Assembly: GCA_025175895.1 (NCBI GenBank)
Contig: CM045988.1
Span: 95,220,960-95,284,959 of the forward strand
Source of the DNA: Wurfbainia villosa
Lineage: Eukaryota > Streptophyta > Magnoliopsida > Zingiberales > Zingiberaceae
Direction of reading: 5' to 3'
DNA length: 64,000 bases
A program made the translations under genes and the position numbers. Shown here in pieces: positions 12,501 through 23,340 of the stretch. The stretch's first letter is position 1. Every line of letters begins with the position of its first letter. The notes under the pieces are model-generated. The model did no database searches and was not told the origin of the DNA. It saw only the letters and a list, made by a program, of their open reading frames with translations.

Positions 12501-13389
12501 AGCTTTCTTCCACTTATCGGAGTATACTTGGAGAACATCGCCTTATCAGAACATATATGACATGTTGCTCCAATATCGATCCACCACTGCTTCGGGTTAT
12601 CCACCACCATGTTGGCTTCAAACATGACCACAATGAGATCTAGCTCTATGTCTTCAGAAGTTGAGACCTGGTTCGCAACTTCTTTCTGACCCTTGGTTGG
12701 TTTCTTTGGGCATATGCAATCTTTGGACATGTGTCATGGCTTCCCACGGTTGTAGCACGAGCCCTTGAATTTCTTACCTTGAGCCTTCTTTTTGAATTGC
12801 TTCTGCTTCTTGGTGTTCGACTCAGCCAGGTTAGACATCTCGTCAATATCCTGCTTCGTTCTTTTAGAGTCGGAGAACCTTTGATTATCCTCCTTTATTC
12901 GTAGCCTCAGGATCAGGTCTTCAAGCCCCATCTCCTTTTGCTTATGCTTCAAGTAATTTTTGAAATTCTTCCATGACGGGGGGAGTTTCTCAATTATAGC
13001 GGCTATTTTGAACGACTCGTTTAGCTTCATGCCTTCGGCATCCAGATCATGCAATATCAGTTGCATATCTTGGACTTGAGATGTCACACTCTTGGAATCC
13101 ACCATTTTAAAATCCAAAAATCGACCGACGATGAATTTCTTCAAACCGACATTTTTGATTTTGTATTTCTTCTCTAGTGATTCCCTCAGAGATTTTACCG
13201 TCTCCATCAGACTATACACGTTATACAACATGTTGTCCAATGCGTTGAGAACATAATTATGACACAGAAAATTTCCGTGCGATCATGCATCACAAGCATC
13301 CTTACTATTGGAATCTCCTTCCATAGCGGCTGGCGAGTCTTCACGCAAAAAATCTTACGAGGTTTAGCATCGGCAAAAAAAAATATCAT
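9579..13389 (-). pseudogene. Broken copia gag-pol polyprotein
   Basis: Read on the minus strand, gag of the UBN2 type covers 13240-12734 and ends in a zinc knuckle whose second Cys is Arg and whose central Gly codon is a stop at about 12733. A protease segment with WWIDIGATCHIC and a GAG-pre-integrase segment cover 12730-12068. Integrase covers 12067-11381 (HSDLCDL, FIDDCTR, SPQSNGVAERKN). Reverse transcriptase is split between 11359-10788 and 10616-9957, with YVND where YVDD is usual. RNase H covers 10100-9579, including GYCDANWISD and HIHCRYN. Stops and frameshifts separate the blocks, so no functional polyprotein can be made. Confidence 0.93.
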
Positions 13390-13410
13390 CACTACAACAA
13401 AAAATCGAAT

Positions 13411-13629
13411 AGACAACGGTGAAAAACCGTTGTCTATTAGCAAAAAAATCTGTGGTAAATCGACCCGTTGTGAAAAGTGATTCGGGCAAAGACAACGGTG
13501 AAAAACCGTTGTCGTTTCAAGGATAAGACAACGGTTTTTACCCGTTGTCTTTGACCGAACCACTTTTCACAACGGGTTGATTTACCACGGATGTTTTTGC
13601 TAATAGACAACGGTTTTTCACCGTTGTCT
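13411..13629. repeat. Long hairpin at the left subterminal end of the CACTA element
   Basis: Arms at about 13411-13513 and 13527-13629 are imperfect reverse complements. Each contains GACAACGGT, ACCACAGAT/GTGGTAAATC and CCGTTGTC units, and each small unit is itself a palindrome. The structure is a hairpin of hairpins. Confidence 0.8.
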
Positions 13630-14029
13630 TTTCCTTAAATCTACAACGGTCTTTCACCGTTGTCTTTGACCGACCACCGATTTACCACGGATTTTTTTTC
13701 TCATAGACAACGGTTTTTTACCGTTGTCATTTCTCAACGGTTACTCTAGAACACAATAAACCGTTGTAGATTTATAGTGTTGCGTTTTTAATATAAATCA
13801 TACGACATCAAAAAGAATTATAGAAAACACATATATACACGCGCACTTGTAGCAATGTAAAGTAAAAGGTCACATCACATTTTAAATGATCACTCTTACT
13901 GATATATATTAAAAAGTACTGTGGCAAAACAACTACACATCATATGCACCAAAAGTATTATGCATAATATGCAAAACACATATAGATTACCATATGTAAC
14001 CAAAAGAGGTAAGTACACTTAAATCTCTC

Positions 14030-14307
14030 CTAATCATATGATATGTGATCTTGTATGCATTCAGCCCACTCCGAACGTACTTCATCAATTTCCTTTGCCG
14101 CTATCACAAATTTTGCGAACTGCATGTGAATAAATGAATGAAAATGTAATTAAACACTATGGTATCAATAAGAAAATTTAAAAATATATCTAATATTACT
14201 ATTGATCGTAGGGAAGACTTGTCAAAGGATGCGGCGCCTTCAATTATCTCTCTCATATATCGTAAAACAAAATAACCGCATTTAACTCTATCCGGTTGAA
14301 AAGGAAC
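14030..14307 (-). pseudogene. Ulp1/C48 cysteine peptidase remnant in the CACTA element
   Basis: An exon from the acceptor at 14308 reads VPFQPDRVKCGYFVLRYMRE followed by IIEG and FDKSSL. A second exon at 14119-14030 follows an intron and reads FAKFVIAAKEIDEVRSEWAE, ending ISYD and a stop. The CGY..RYM core holds the catalytic Cys of Ulp1-type peptidases. The IDEVRxEWAE tail is typical of Ulp1 domains carried by plant CACTA and MULE elements. Only the C-terminal part is visible; the catalytic His and Asp are not seen. It was probably part of the mobile element's own coding capacity. Confidence 0.7.
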
Positions 14308-15007
14308 CTGATGAAAAAATTATAGCAGCTTATGCAGAGATTTTCACAAAGCTTCTCATTTCCTACAAAGTACAAAATAATTAAAGGATCTTTGCTAGAT
14401 TTCAACATCAATATAACTTTCATATCTGCCAGAATGCACAAAAACATTTCCCACTATGACTATGAAACGAACATACAAAAATATAGACATAATAAATTAT
14501 TATACGTAACTAAGCAAAATAGGTAAAAACAAGTATAATACTCACTTTCTGAATATAGACCATATTTGTTCTTGTAATTCAGGATTCGAAAGATGGTTGT
14601 GCTTCATTAAGTTTGCTTGCTAATTCATGCTAAAGTTCATGAGGATTTAAATATGACCATATCTTATATACTTTTTAGTATGCTTGCACAACCAGGAAAT
14701 ACAGACCTTTGCAACTCGATAGCCACCCAAAGACTGGATTAGCAATAGCATCATAAACAGATTAATTGTTCACACAACATTACAAGAATAAAAAGTGCAA
14801 TATTTAATATAAGATGCAGAGTGTGAAATTTCTTCAAGCTACTAAATTCCAAGTAATTGATTCAGGCTATATAATTCCTTGTTTGCAACCAATTTTTTTA
14901 GGAGAGATAATTATTTGGAAACTTACTTCTTCACAAAATTAGTGGCATTTCTAAACTATGTATCAAACCAACAAGAATGGTCAAGTTATTTAAGAATACA
15001 AACAAAC

Positions 15008-15125
15008 CTGTCCACTCATTGCTCTTTGTAAAATCAATACCAACTATCAGATTCGAAGATTCAAGACCAGCATTTGAAAGAGCTTCGGTAACTTGCATTA
15101 TAAAGGTGGAATAACTTAGAGTATT
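15008..15125 (-). pseudogene. Captured exon of an RGLG-type (copine-domain) E3 ubiquitin ligase
   Basis: The minus strand reads YSTF, then QVTEALSNAGLESSNLIVGI and DFTKSNEWTG, followed by a GT donor at 15007. This is the start of the copine/vWA domain of plant RGLG RING ligases. The next exon, which should begin the SFxGxSLH segment, was not found, and neither was the RING domain. It is therefore a single captured genomic exon in the CACTA element. It keeps an open frame and retains the flanking intron sequence. Confidence 0.8.
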
Positions 15126-16290
15126 GCAAAGAAAATCCATTTAACAGACAAAAGAAAATTTACAAAGTTAATTTAGGTTTTTTAAGTTTTTATACAAGTA
15201 TACTGATCGGATAAGGTGTAGCATGTCAACTCTTTCCAAATGTTTGCTTAGCATTGACTTCTTATATCAAGCAGTGTTTTGAGAAGCATACTCAATTTGG
15301 CTTCAGCTAAAGTTAGCAAACACATCAAATCATATTTGTCCCAAGTATTTGAAGTCAGCTACAGATATTCTATTCCTCCAATGAGCTCTATGTAAGACTA
15401 TATCACTACTAATATTCAAATCAATTAAATTATATTAATTACATTCCCTAAATTTCTTTGATTACCTTGTACCTATTAAAGCTTATACTCTAATCAATTA
15501 AGCTCCTCTAGATATAGAACATATTGGTCGATTTTAAAAATGTCCAACTTTACATGACAAAAAGGTGTCACTAAATTAACACTGCAGTTAAAATCATGGT
15601 AAGAATTTGATCAAATACAACTGCCAAATTTTCAGTTAATGGTTATGACTATGAGTGTGCTGAATATTTCAACAAATATACTCCTGTAATCCCAAATGTA
15701 AGAAAAGGCTCCTGCAGAAACCTTCCAAATAATTGACAAAAGTTCTTTTAAAGTATTTCTCAAGATAAGTAGCCTTAGATTTAAGTTTTAAATCCTCAAT
15801 GGTAAAATTATAAGAATGTAAAAGTGTTATGAAGTGCTAATAACTTGTTAGCAACTTTTACCCACACTAGAGTTTCAAATGAAACAAATTGCTAAAATGA
15901 TAGATCATGTAAGTCTATTACTAAAGGGAACTTCGGAAAATTCAACATGTAGGTGAAATTCAAACAAAACTTTCAAGTCTAGACATATTGCACACATTAA
16001 GGAATTACTATGGTGGCATGAAGACATCCTACTGCATCAAATTCTACAAAGAGACAAAAGTTAATATAATAAAATTGAAATGCAACGAGTAAATGCAAAG
16101 AGTTTTAGCAAACTAGTTTTGCTAAAAGAATTTTCTTCTCAATTTGAATAGAAATCAAAGATCTGCATAAGAGAAACACCATGACCATTGTCTCATGCAA
16201 AGCAGGCTTCTTGAGGCACTCACTCGCTTTCGCTGTTGCATATGGCTTACCCACTTCTCCAATGCAATCGAATCAAGACACCATCAACAA

Positions 16291-16783
16291 TTAGTAGCGG
16301 TGGTAGATAAAGACTTTGTCCGACCGCCACAATGCGGCTGATGGTGAAACCAAGCTCACTGCGAAGGCTGGTCCGATGATGCGACGGATGGAGGAAAAAT
16401 CGACAGTGGTGAATCTACCCTCACGACAAAGAGCTAGGAAGGGATTACCGACAATGGAAATCGAATCGGCGACACCACCAGCATCGAATCCTTTGCTCGT
16501 GCGAAGAGGTCGACAATGGAGCAACGACCACTGGCGGAAGAGAAGATATGGCGATGGGGCGGCGTGTCGCAGAGTGAGGGTTGTGGACGATGAGAAAGAA
16601 AGGGCAATGCCGACGAGGCAAGCGAGGTGGCGCACAGACGAAAAAGGAAGAGAACGAACAAAGGGCGAGCAGCGTGAGAAGGCGGAAGAAGAAGGGATGG
16701 ACGAACGACAACCTAGAAACGAGCAGCGGAGGTTCTTTTGGGAAGTGGGAAGTAGGAAGAGAAGTTTAGGAAGCATTATTTAA
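16291..16783. other. GC-rich block with overlapping open frames on both strands in the CACTA element
   Basis: The block is much richer in GC than the rest of the element. It has open frames of 155 codons (plus) and 161 codons (minus) with low-complexity Arg/Ser content and no recognisable domain. It could be a captured 5' region of a host gene. I do not call a protein. Confidence 0.35.
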
Positions 16784-17423
16784 CCTAACAAATTTTTAAA
16801 TATATATAAACTTTTAAAAAAATTATTGTTGTAATATATTGTTTAAAAAATATATATAAATTTTTAAATATATTGTTGTAAACGTATATATTTATATTTG
16901 TTTTAAAAAAAAACTTATTTCCAATAATTTAAAAAAAATAGTATTAATAATTAAAAAAATAATTTCACCGTTGTATTATAATAAAAAAAATAGTATTAAA
17001 AAAAATCACCGTTGTATTATTTCCAATAATTTTTAAAAAATAGTAAAAATAATTAAAAAAATAGTATTATAAACTTTTAAAATTTCATTGACAACGGTTT
17101 AAAACCGTTGTAATATTATCACAACGACAACAAAAAAATTCTCATTAACAACGGTTGATTGCACCGTTGTCCCAACTGTTGTTAAGATAAAAAAAAAAAT
17201 CTTAAAGACAACAGTTCTGGAAAATCGTTGTAAAATGTGTTGTTGATTTTAAAAAGAATATGCTCAACGACAACAGATACTGTAAAATCGTTGTCTTTTA
17301 TGTTATATGGGTGCTCAAAGACAACGATTTTGTCAAAAATCGTTGTCTTTTAACAAAAAGACAACGGTTTCTCCTAAAACCGTTGTCTTTGTGGTGTTGT
17401 CTTTTAGTATTTTTGTTGTAGTG

Positions 17424-17519
17424 CATCTTCTATTGTCATCTTTTGAAATCGGCTCCATTGAATTTCTCCGACTTCTCTCCACGTGGAACGGAGGTCGGGA
17501 CTCCGTTGATCATGGCCAT
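17424..17519 (-). pseudogene. N-terminal piece of copia gag separated by the CACTA insertion
   Basis: The minus strand reads ATG at 17519 and MAMINGVPTSVP, then GEKSEKFNGADFKR, then TGA, Q and TAG before the CACTA junction. KFNGADFKR is the usual start of copia gag, where W-Q-Q follows. The two stops therefore stand where Trp and Gln are expected. The frame continues at 13389 beyond the CACTA. Confidence 0.8.
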
Positions 17520-17548
17520 ATCAGATTGCATCGATATCGTTTTACGAA

Positions 17549-18868
17549 TATCCGACATATAGTTGTCGGTGATGATTGTTGCCGGAGAAGATGCAAGCTG
17601 ATATGATATCGTCGAGACTAGTGTCCAACACTATCTCCATAAAATGATATTGCTCCACTCAGGTGCTTACGGATAGCAGCAATTTATTTTCAAGGTATAA
17701 CGACGATGTCCCGGAATAGTAGCACTTCGAATTCCGAGGCCGACGAACCTTCTCGCAGGTTTTTCGGACTCCGAATGCAGATGATGGAATGTATGCAAGG
17801 ATTGAGTGAGATTGAGTGAGTCTATTTCATCATCTAGGGATCCTATTTATACTAGATGAAGAGGTGAAGTACCCTTTGGTGAGTTTCATCTGAGTCATTG
17901 GATCTAGAGGGTTGTAACCCTTCAAACAAACCTCTTAATCTTGGCCACTAGATTTGGAGGATTGTAACCTTTCAGATCCTCCTTTGATCTCAGCCACCAG
18001 ATCTAGATGCAGCGATTCAGTCAATCTGACGCTCCAGATCAACCTTCATCACCAACGGACCGATCGTGATTCTTTGCGATCAACGCTCCAGATCGCGTCA
18101 CTTGCGATCCATCACCCTCTTCGATCCAACGGTGGCCATCCGATCGCCCAGTCGGCAGCCAATCATCTCCCTTTGCCCAACCGAGTGTCATGTATGCATG
18201 ACACATCACCCGAATGCCATGTAGGTATTGTCACGTGCCTGGAGCATAAATTTAAGCTCCTTAATGCTCCTCGCGTATCCATCACTCTCTTCAATCCAAC
18301 GGTGGCCATCGATCGCCCAGTCAGTAGTCAATCATCTCTCTCTGCCCAACCAAGTGTCATGTATACATGACACACCATCCGAGTGCCACGTAGGTATTGT
18401 CACGTCGCCTAGAGAATAAATTTAAGCTCCTCAATCCGAGTGTCATGTATGCATGACACATCACCCGAGTTAACACAAAGTGCGCCAACAAAGCGCTCAT
18501 TGCACGGGTACGTGCATGGTGGGTGGCAACCTCTCTCACCTGCTTGCCCATTGGATGAGAGTATCTGTGCTATTTGTGTTAACTCAATTAAAATAACAAC
18601 ACATATAAGAAAGTAAATCCTCTTTGAAATTTTCAATGTGGGACTATTTCTCCCTCTACTTCCTTTAATAACATTTTGGGCTGACTTTAACAATTAATTT
18701 CTCATTCATCCGTAATCGGTTTTGAGTAAATTAATAGTCTAGATTCATCTACTCGAAACTTAAGTTTCGATTTTGAAGTTAATTTATACTTTCATCGATT
18801 GATGACACCTCGATTTTCCTTTGCAAAATCATAAACCGTATTAGTCTTTTAAGACCCAATATCCAACA
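17549..18868 (-). repeat. 5' LTR of the copia element (1320 bp) with an internal tandem duplication
   Basis: It is homologous to 8117-9025 but longer. Positions 18118-18460 contain two and a partial third copy of a roughly 170-bp unit with the landmarks CCAACGGTGGCCATC, TGTCATGTATGCATGACAC and AAATTTAAGCTCCT. The outer end begins TGTTGGATATTGG on the minus strand. A TATAAATA box lies at 17844-17851. Confidence 0.88.
17844..17851 (-). promoter_or_regulatory. TATA box in the copia 5' LTR
   Basis: TATAAATA on the minus strand, followed by GGATCC, is conserved in all three LTR copies in the window. It is the likely core promoter for the element's transcript. Confidence 0.65.
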
Positions 18869-18873
18869 GTAGA

Positions 18874-19011
18874 TCCCCTCGGGATAGAACGATCGTTGGA
18901 TATTGTTAAAAGTGGAAAGGTCAAATTTTGACCTGCAATTTAAAATTTCATTCGGGTTCAGAATTAAATTCTTCATTATTTCGATCAATGAATAATATAA
19001 TCATATATGAT
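18874..19011. other. Flank between the copia element and the SINE tail
   Basis: AT-rich DNA with no gene. GATCCCCTCGGGA at 18872-18884 repeats the text at 8096-8108 on the other side of the copia element, so the pre-insertion site was probably a short direct repeat. Confidence 0.4.
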
Positions 19012-19361
19012 TTTTTTTTTTGATTTACAAGTGGTATCCAAGCTTTGCCCGACTAATTCACTTGGTGAACCGGCCCTGTCCCACGGCCTCCGAAGAGTCT
19101 CCACCGGCCCACAAGGGTAAATCAGGATGACGTGATGCCAAGTCATCGTGAGGGGTATGTACGCCAATTAAGGTTCACACCCCACACCAACCCAGCTAGA
19201 AAACGGGAACCCGTCTCCGCAACCTGCAAGCGAGTGGAAAACGGAAAACTGTGGTAGGTAAACTTTTTAACGTGACTGGCCCCACTGCCGAAGCGGCCCC
19301 TCATCAGAAACCCCCGAAGGGATTTTTGGAGGCACAGTACCACGAGTTGATAAGAGCCTAC
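19012..19361 (-). repeat. Tail part of a tRNA-derived SINE-like repeat
   Basis: On the minus strand the sequence runs from the CTCTTATCAACTCGTGGTAC landmark through GTTAAAAAGTTTACC and a unique 3' body, and ends in TTGTAAATCAAAAAAAAAA. The poly(A) at 19012-19021 (T on the plus strand) marks the 3' end of a retroposed transcript. The upstream head lies beyond the solo LTR at 19362-23340. Only this copy of the repeat has the 3' body. Confidence 0.65.
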
Positions 19362-19516
19362 TGTAACGCCTGTAAAATTCCTAACAATTTTACAAGAATT
19401 TTTGCATGATTATAATGGACTTTATATGAGCTTTTTCAAAAAAAAAATAGAGACAAAAAGGATGCATGACCCAGGGTTTGAACCCTAAACCCCAAGTAGA
19501 TAACTAAATCTTGTTT

Positions 19517-20421
19517 GGGTGCGTTTGGTTCAAGTAATCATACATAACCTTGGTTATGTGATTACCAGAGAATAAAACATAACCTTGGAATAAAGTATAA
19601 CCTTAGATAAAAACCTTGTTTGGTTGGAGGTTTTAATATATAACTTAGTTTAACATTTTACTAAATTATCCTGTCTTTGTTCAATTAATTCGATGACGAC
19701 GACAGAAATATTAATGACGACGGCAGCGATCTGCCATCAGCAGTGCCCCGCCGATCGACGGTGGCGGTGACCGACCAACGACCGACCGACGACAGTGGTG
19801 ACCGACCGCCGACGACGACGGTCGACCGACCGGTGGCGACGATGGTGGTCGATCGATCGACGGCGGGAACGACGATCGGTCGACCGGCGGCGACAACGAT
19901 GGGCGATCGATTGGCAGCGACGGTGACGACCGTCATCGACCGCCGGTCGGCGATGGGCGACGGTGGCGGCGATCGGCCGGCGGCGGCGGCGGCAGCGGCG
20001 ACGAGCGATGGCGGTAGCGGCGACGGCGACGACGGGCGGCAAGATGCGGCGGCGGTGGCTAGCGACGGCGACGGCAGCAGTGGCGGCGGCGATAACGGCG
20101 GGCGGCGGCGGGCGACGGCGACGGCGGTGGGGCGACGGTGGCGATGACCGACGACGACGACGGCGACGGCCGACGACGGCGGCGTTTTGACAAATTGACA
20201 TTTAATATATTGCTAGGGGTAATATTGGAAAAAAGTTTCCTTAACCCCAGGAATCAACAAAAACCTTGGTTCTCCAAGATTTTCTGATTCCCCCTAAAAA
20301 AGTTTTTGTTCATAACCAGGTAATGAACAATTATCGGGTAATTGTTTATAACCTAAACCAAACAAGGTTTTTGTTGATAACCTAACAAGGTTATCAATAA
20401 AAACCCCCAACCAAACGCACC
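19517..20421. mobile_element. MITE-like element with GC-rich core inside the solo LTR
   Basis: The ends GGGTGCGTTTGGTT and AACCAAACGCACC are inverted repeats, and the inverted homology continues as AACCTTG/CAAGGTT blocks. The core (19690-20190) is a run of GACGAC, CGGCGG and CGATCG triplet-like repeats. This core gives long open frames on both strands that I regard as spurious. No clean target duplication was found. Confidence 0.65.
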
Positions 20422-20754
20422 TAATAACCAGAAGCCCAGTAGGGTTGTGCTATTAGAAGAATATGAGAAATGATAGATAAGGGTAAGGGAGGCTAAAGGA
20501 CACCTTCAAGTGAATAAATAGGGGAATGAGGAGATAAGAGAAACAAAAGTTGTCATCCTCTCCTCCTCTTCTTCTTCCTCACCGAAACCCTAACTCCCTC
20601 TCCTTCCCATTTTTCGAAAACCAACCAAGCAAGAAGAGGGCTCTAGTCTTGGCATCACTTAGGGTGTTTTCTACTACTAAATAAAGCGAAGGATATAAGT
20701 ATCCCCTCACCTGCAGTCAAGTTGCTTCGGTTGATGGTTGTTAAGAAAACCCTT

Positions 20755-21790
20755 CATGAAACTTTCGGCCAAGACCTTCTTCATGCTTCCCATGATTGTC
20801 CATGCTTTGTTTTGTATGAATATGATGATAACATGTTTCTAGATAGGTTTGGTTTAAGTGTTTGATCTTCAAGTTTCATGAAACTTTCGGCCAAGACCCT
20901 ATTCATGCTTCCCATGATTGTCCATGCTTTGTTTTGTTTGAATATGATGATAACATGTTTCTAGATAGGTTTGGTTTAAGTGTTTGATCTTCAAGTTTCA
21001 TGAAACTTTCGGCCAAGACCCTATACATGCTTCCCATGATTGTCCATGCTATGTTTTGTATGAATATGATGATAACATATTTCTAGATAGGTTTGGTTTA
21101 AGTGTTTGATCTTCAAGTTTCATGAAACTTTCGGCCAAGACCCTATACATGCTTTCCATGATTGTCCATGCTATGTTTTGTATGAATATGATGATAACAT
21201 GTTTCTAGATAGGTTTGGTTTAAGTGTTTGATCTTCAAGCTTCATGAAACTTTCGGCCAAGACCCTATACATACTTCCCATGATTGTCCATTCTATGTTT
21301 TGTAGGAATATGATGATAACATGTTTCTAGATAGGCTTGGTTTAGGTGTTAGATCTTTAAGCTCCATGAAACTTTCGGCCAATAACCATTTAGGCTCCTA
21401 ATGGACTTCTATACTATGATCTATATGTGGTCATGTTATGTTTTGAATGTAGATAAAGATAATAGGTTGATAGCTAAGCTAGGTTTAAGTGTTGGACCTT
21501 TAAGCCTCTTGAAACTCTCGGCCAAGACCCATATAGGCTCCTAATGATTTTCTATGCTATGATTTATATGTAGTCATGTTATGTTTTAAATGTAGATGAA
21601 GATAATATGTTGATAGCTAAGCTAGATTTAAGTGTTGGATCCTTAAGCCTCTTGAAACTCTCGGCCAAGACCTATTTATGCTCCTAAGGACCTCCCATGC
21701 CATGATCTATATGTGATGGAATTAACATGTGGTTAGTTAGATCTTGTACAAGTTGTTTAGGGTTTAAAATTTTGTTAGAACCCCATGAAG
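20755..21790. repeat. 122-bp tandem repeat grading into 143-bp units
   Basis: The landmark CATGAAACTTTCGGCCAA recurs at 20755, 20877, 20999, 21121, 21243 and 21365, an exact 122-bp period. Diverged units with CTTGAAACTCTCGGCCAA follow at about 21508 and 21651, a 143-bp period. The array lies inside the 4-kb LTR. Confidence 0.9.
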
Positions 21791-22099
21791 TTTAGATCAC
21801 CTCATGTTATGCTTGTTCATGATGTTTATGCCATACTCTATATGTGTGTGATGTTAGTATAATGTTAAGTAGACTTTGCACAAGTTGTTTAGCATGTAAA
21901 CTCCTAAGAACCCTCCCTTAGGGTTTCGGCCATCCCATGTATATGCCCTCTACTAAATCCTCCATGTCATGCTACATGTAGGGAAAAAAAAGGCAAATAT
22001 GATGTTAGTTAGATTTTATGATAGCATAATTGGTTTATGTCACTACCTTTGCCATGATAATTGTATGAATGTATGATTATGTTCTGCTCATTGTCATGT

Positions 22100-22330
22100 T
22101 AACTGTATGAATGTATGATATGTCATAAAGAAGGAACATGATATGTTATGTAAAGAAATATGATATATTATAAAGAAGGAACATGATATGTTATGTAAAG
22201 AAATATGATATGTTATGAAGAAGAAATATGATATGTTATGAAGAAGGAACATGATATGCCATGATAAGGAACATGATATGTTTATGAAAAGAAATATGAT
22301 ATGTTATGATAAGGAACATGATATGCTATT
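22100..22330. repeat. Short irregular tandem repeat (GAACATGATATGTTATG)
   Basis: AACATGATATG and AAATATGATATG alternate about ten times with units of about 17-33 bp. It is a minisatellite inside the 4-kb LTR. Confidence 0.7.
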
Positions 22331-22719
22331 TTACTTTCTGCATGGCTTGTATCGGACCCTAATAAGGTCCAAGGGATGGGGTCCTACGTGCTCCTGGGTT
22401 GACGGTCGTGGTACAAACCCAATATGGGATGAGCTCCTAGTTGCCCTAAGCTGACGGCCATAAGTACGGGCTTAGGATGAGCTTCTATGTTATGTTGCCC
22501 CTAGGCCGACGGACATAGTACGGGCCTAGTACTCTAGTATGTTTGGGATTAGCTACCTCGGGTCTATTAGGGATGCGCGCTATGATGATGATGTATGTGG
22601 TACGATGTCGGGCCCAATATGTTGAGATTATATTTAAGTACCTATAAGATATACATTTTCAAAGAGCATCTTGCATATACCCTTATTTCATGTCTAGGTG
22701 ATTATGATGTTTACATGAA

Positions 22720-22964
22720 TGTTATGCATATATATTCTTGTATGTTTATATGTCTGTTATGCTTATATGTTCTTGTATGTTTATATGTCTGTTATGCTTA
22801 TATGTTCTTGTATGTTTATATGAATGTTATGCTTATATGTTCTTGTATGTTTATATGCATGTTATGCTTATATGTTCTTGTATGTTTATATGAATGTTAT
22901 GCTTATATGTTCTTGTATGTTTATATGCATGTTATGCTTATATGTTCTTGTATGTTCTCGATGT
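22720..22964. repeat. 35-bp tandem repeat, seven units
   Basis: GTTATGCTTATATGTTCTTG recurs at 22755, 22790, 22825, 22860, 22895 and 22930, with a variant unit at 22720. The 127-codon open frame here is only the translation of this repeat. Confidence 0.9.
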
Positions 22965-23340
22965 ATGACTTTTTGTGAGTAGGAAAGGATCTTACTAAGC
23001 CTATGTGCTTATAGTTTTATGTTCCCTTGTACTGTAGATAAGGGTAAAGAATGGCTAAACTAAAGGGAGCAGCAGGAGGGGCAAAGTGTGTGTGGTAGTG
23101 GCATGGTGGAGGAGATATGTTTATGTTTCCCATACTTATGCATGTTTTCTTTTAAGTTTTGCATGTTAGTTGTTAAGAGTCGAACTCTACTTGATGATGA
23201 ATGGTACTTATGAGATGATGATGCATGCTTTATGTTTAAAAGAAAGAAAAAAAAAGCTTAAAGTCTTCCGCTGTAAGTGCATGTATGTATGATCGCGTCG
23301 CGCCGCCCTTCCAACCCCTGGAAAAAGGGCGAGCGTGACA

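Larger units (their letters stand above)
13387..17426. mobile_element. Non-autonomous CACTA (En/Spm-like) transposon inserted in copia gag
   Basis: The 4034-bp element spans 13390-17423. Its termini are CACTACAACAAAAA and TTTTTGTTGTAGTG, a perfect inverted pair, flanked by the 3-bp duplication CAT at 13387-13389 and 17424-17426. Both subterminal regions (13410-13760 and 17085-17395) are packed with short inverted units of GACAACGGT and ACCGTTGTC, as expected for transposase-binding sites. No TNPD-type transposase is visible. It carries a Ulp1/C48 peptidase remnant at 14030-14307 and an RGLG-like exon at about 15008-15125. The copia gag resumes in register on the far side. Confidence 0.95.
8117..18868 (-). 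mobile_element. Ty1/copia LTR retrotransposon, degenerate, with nested CACTA
   Basis: Two LTRs (8117-9025 and 17549-18868) bracket a minus-strand gag-pol in the order gag, protease, integrase, reverse transcriptase, RNase H, which defines copia. On the plus strand the element starts TGTCCGATG and ends ATCCAACA. It is flanked by GTAGG (8112-8116) and GTAGA (18869-18873), a 5-bp target duplication with one change. The LTR start on the minus strand is TGTTGGATATTGGGTC. A 4034-bp CACTA transposon (13390-17423) splits gag. The frame is broken many times, so the copy is dead. Confidence 0.92.

Noticed and set aside
13411..13760. Short regular palindromes resembling CRISPR repeats
   Set aside because: They are CACTA subterminal transposase-site repeats within exact transposon ends.
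19685..20201. Several long open frames on both strands in GC-rich DNA
   Set aside because: They translate a GACGAC/CGGCGG simple repeat inside a MITE and show only low-complexity Arg, Ser, Asp and Ala runs.
22595..22978. 127-codon open frame
   Set aside because: It is the translation of a 35-bp tandem repeat, whose period is not a multiple of three but happens to stay open.
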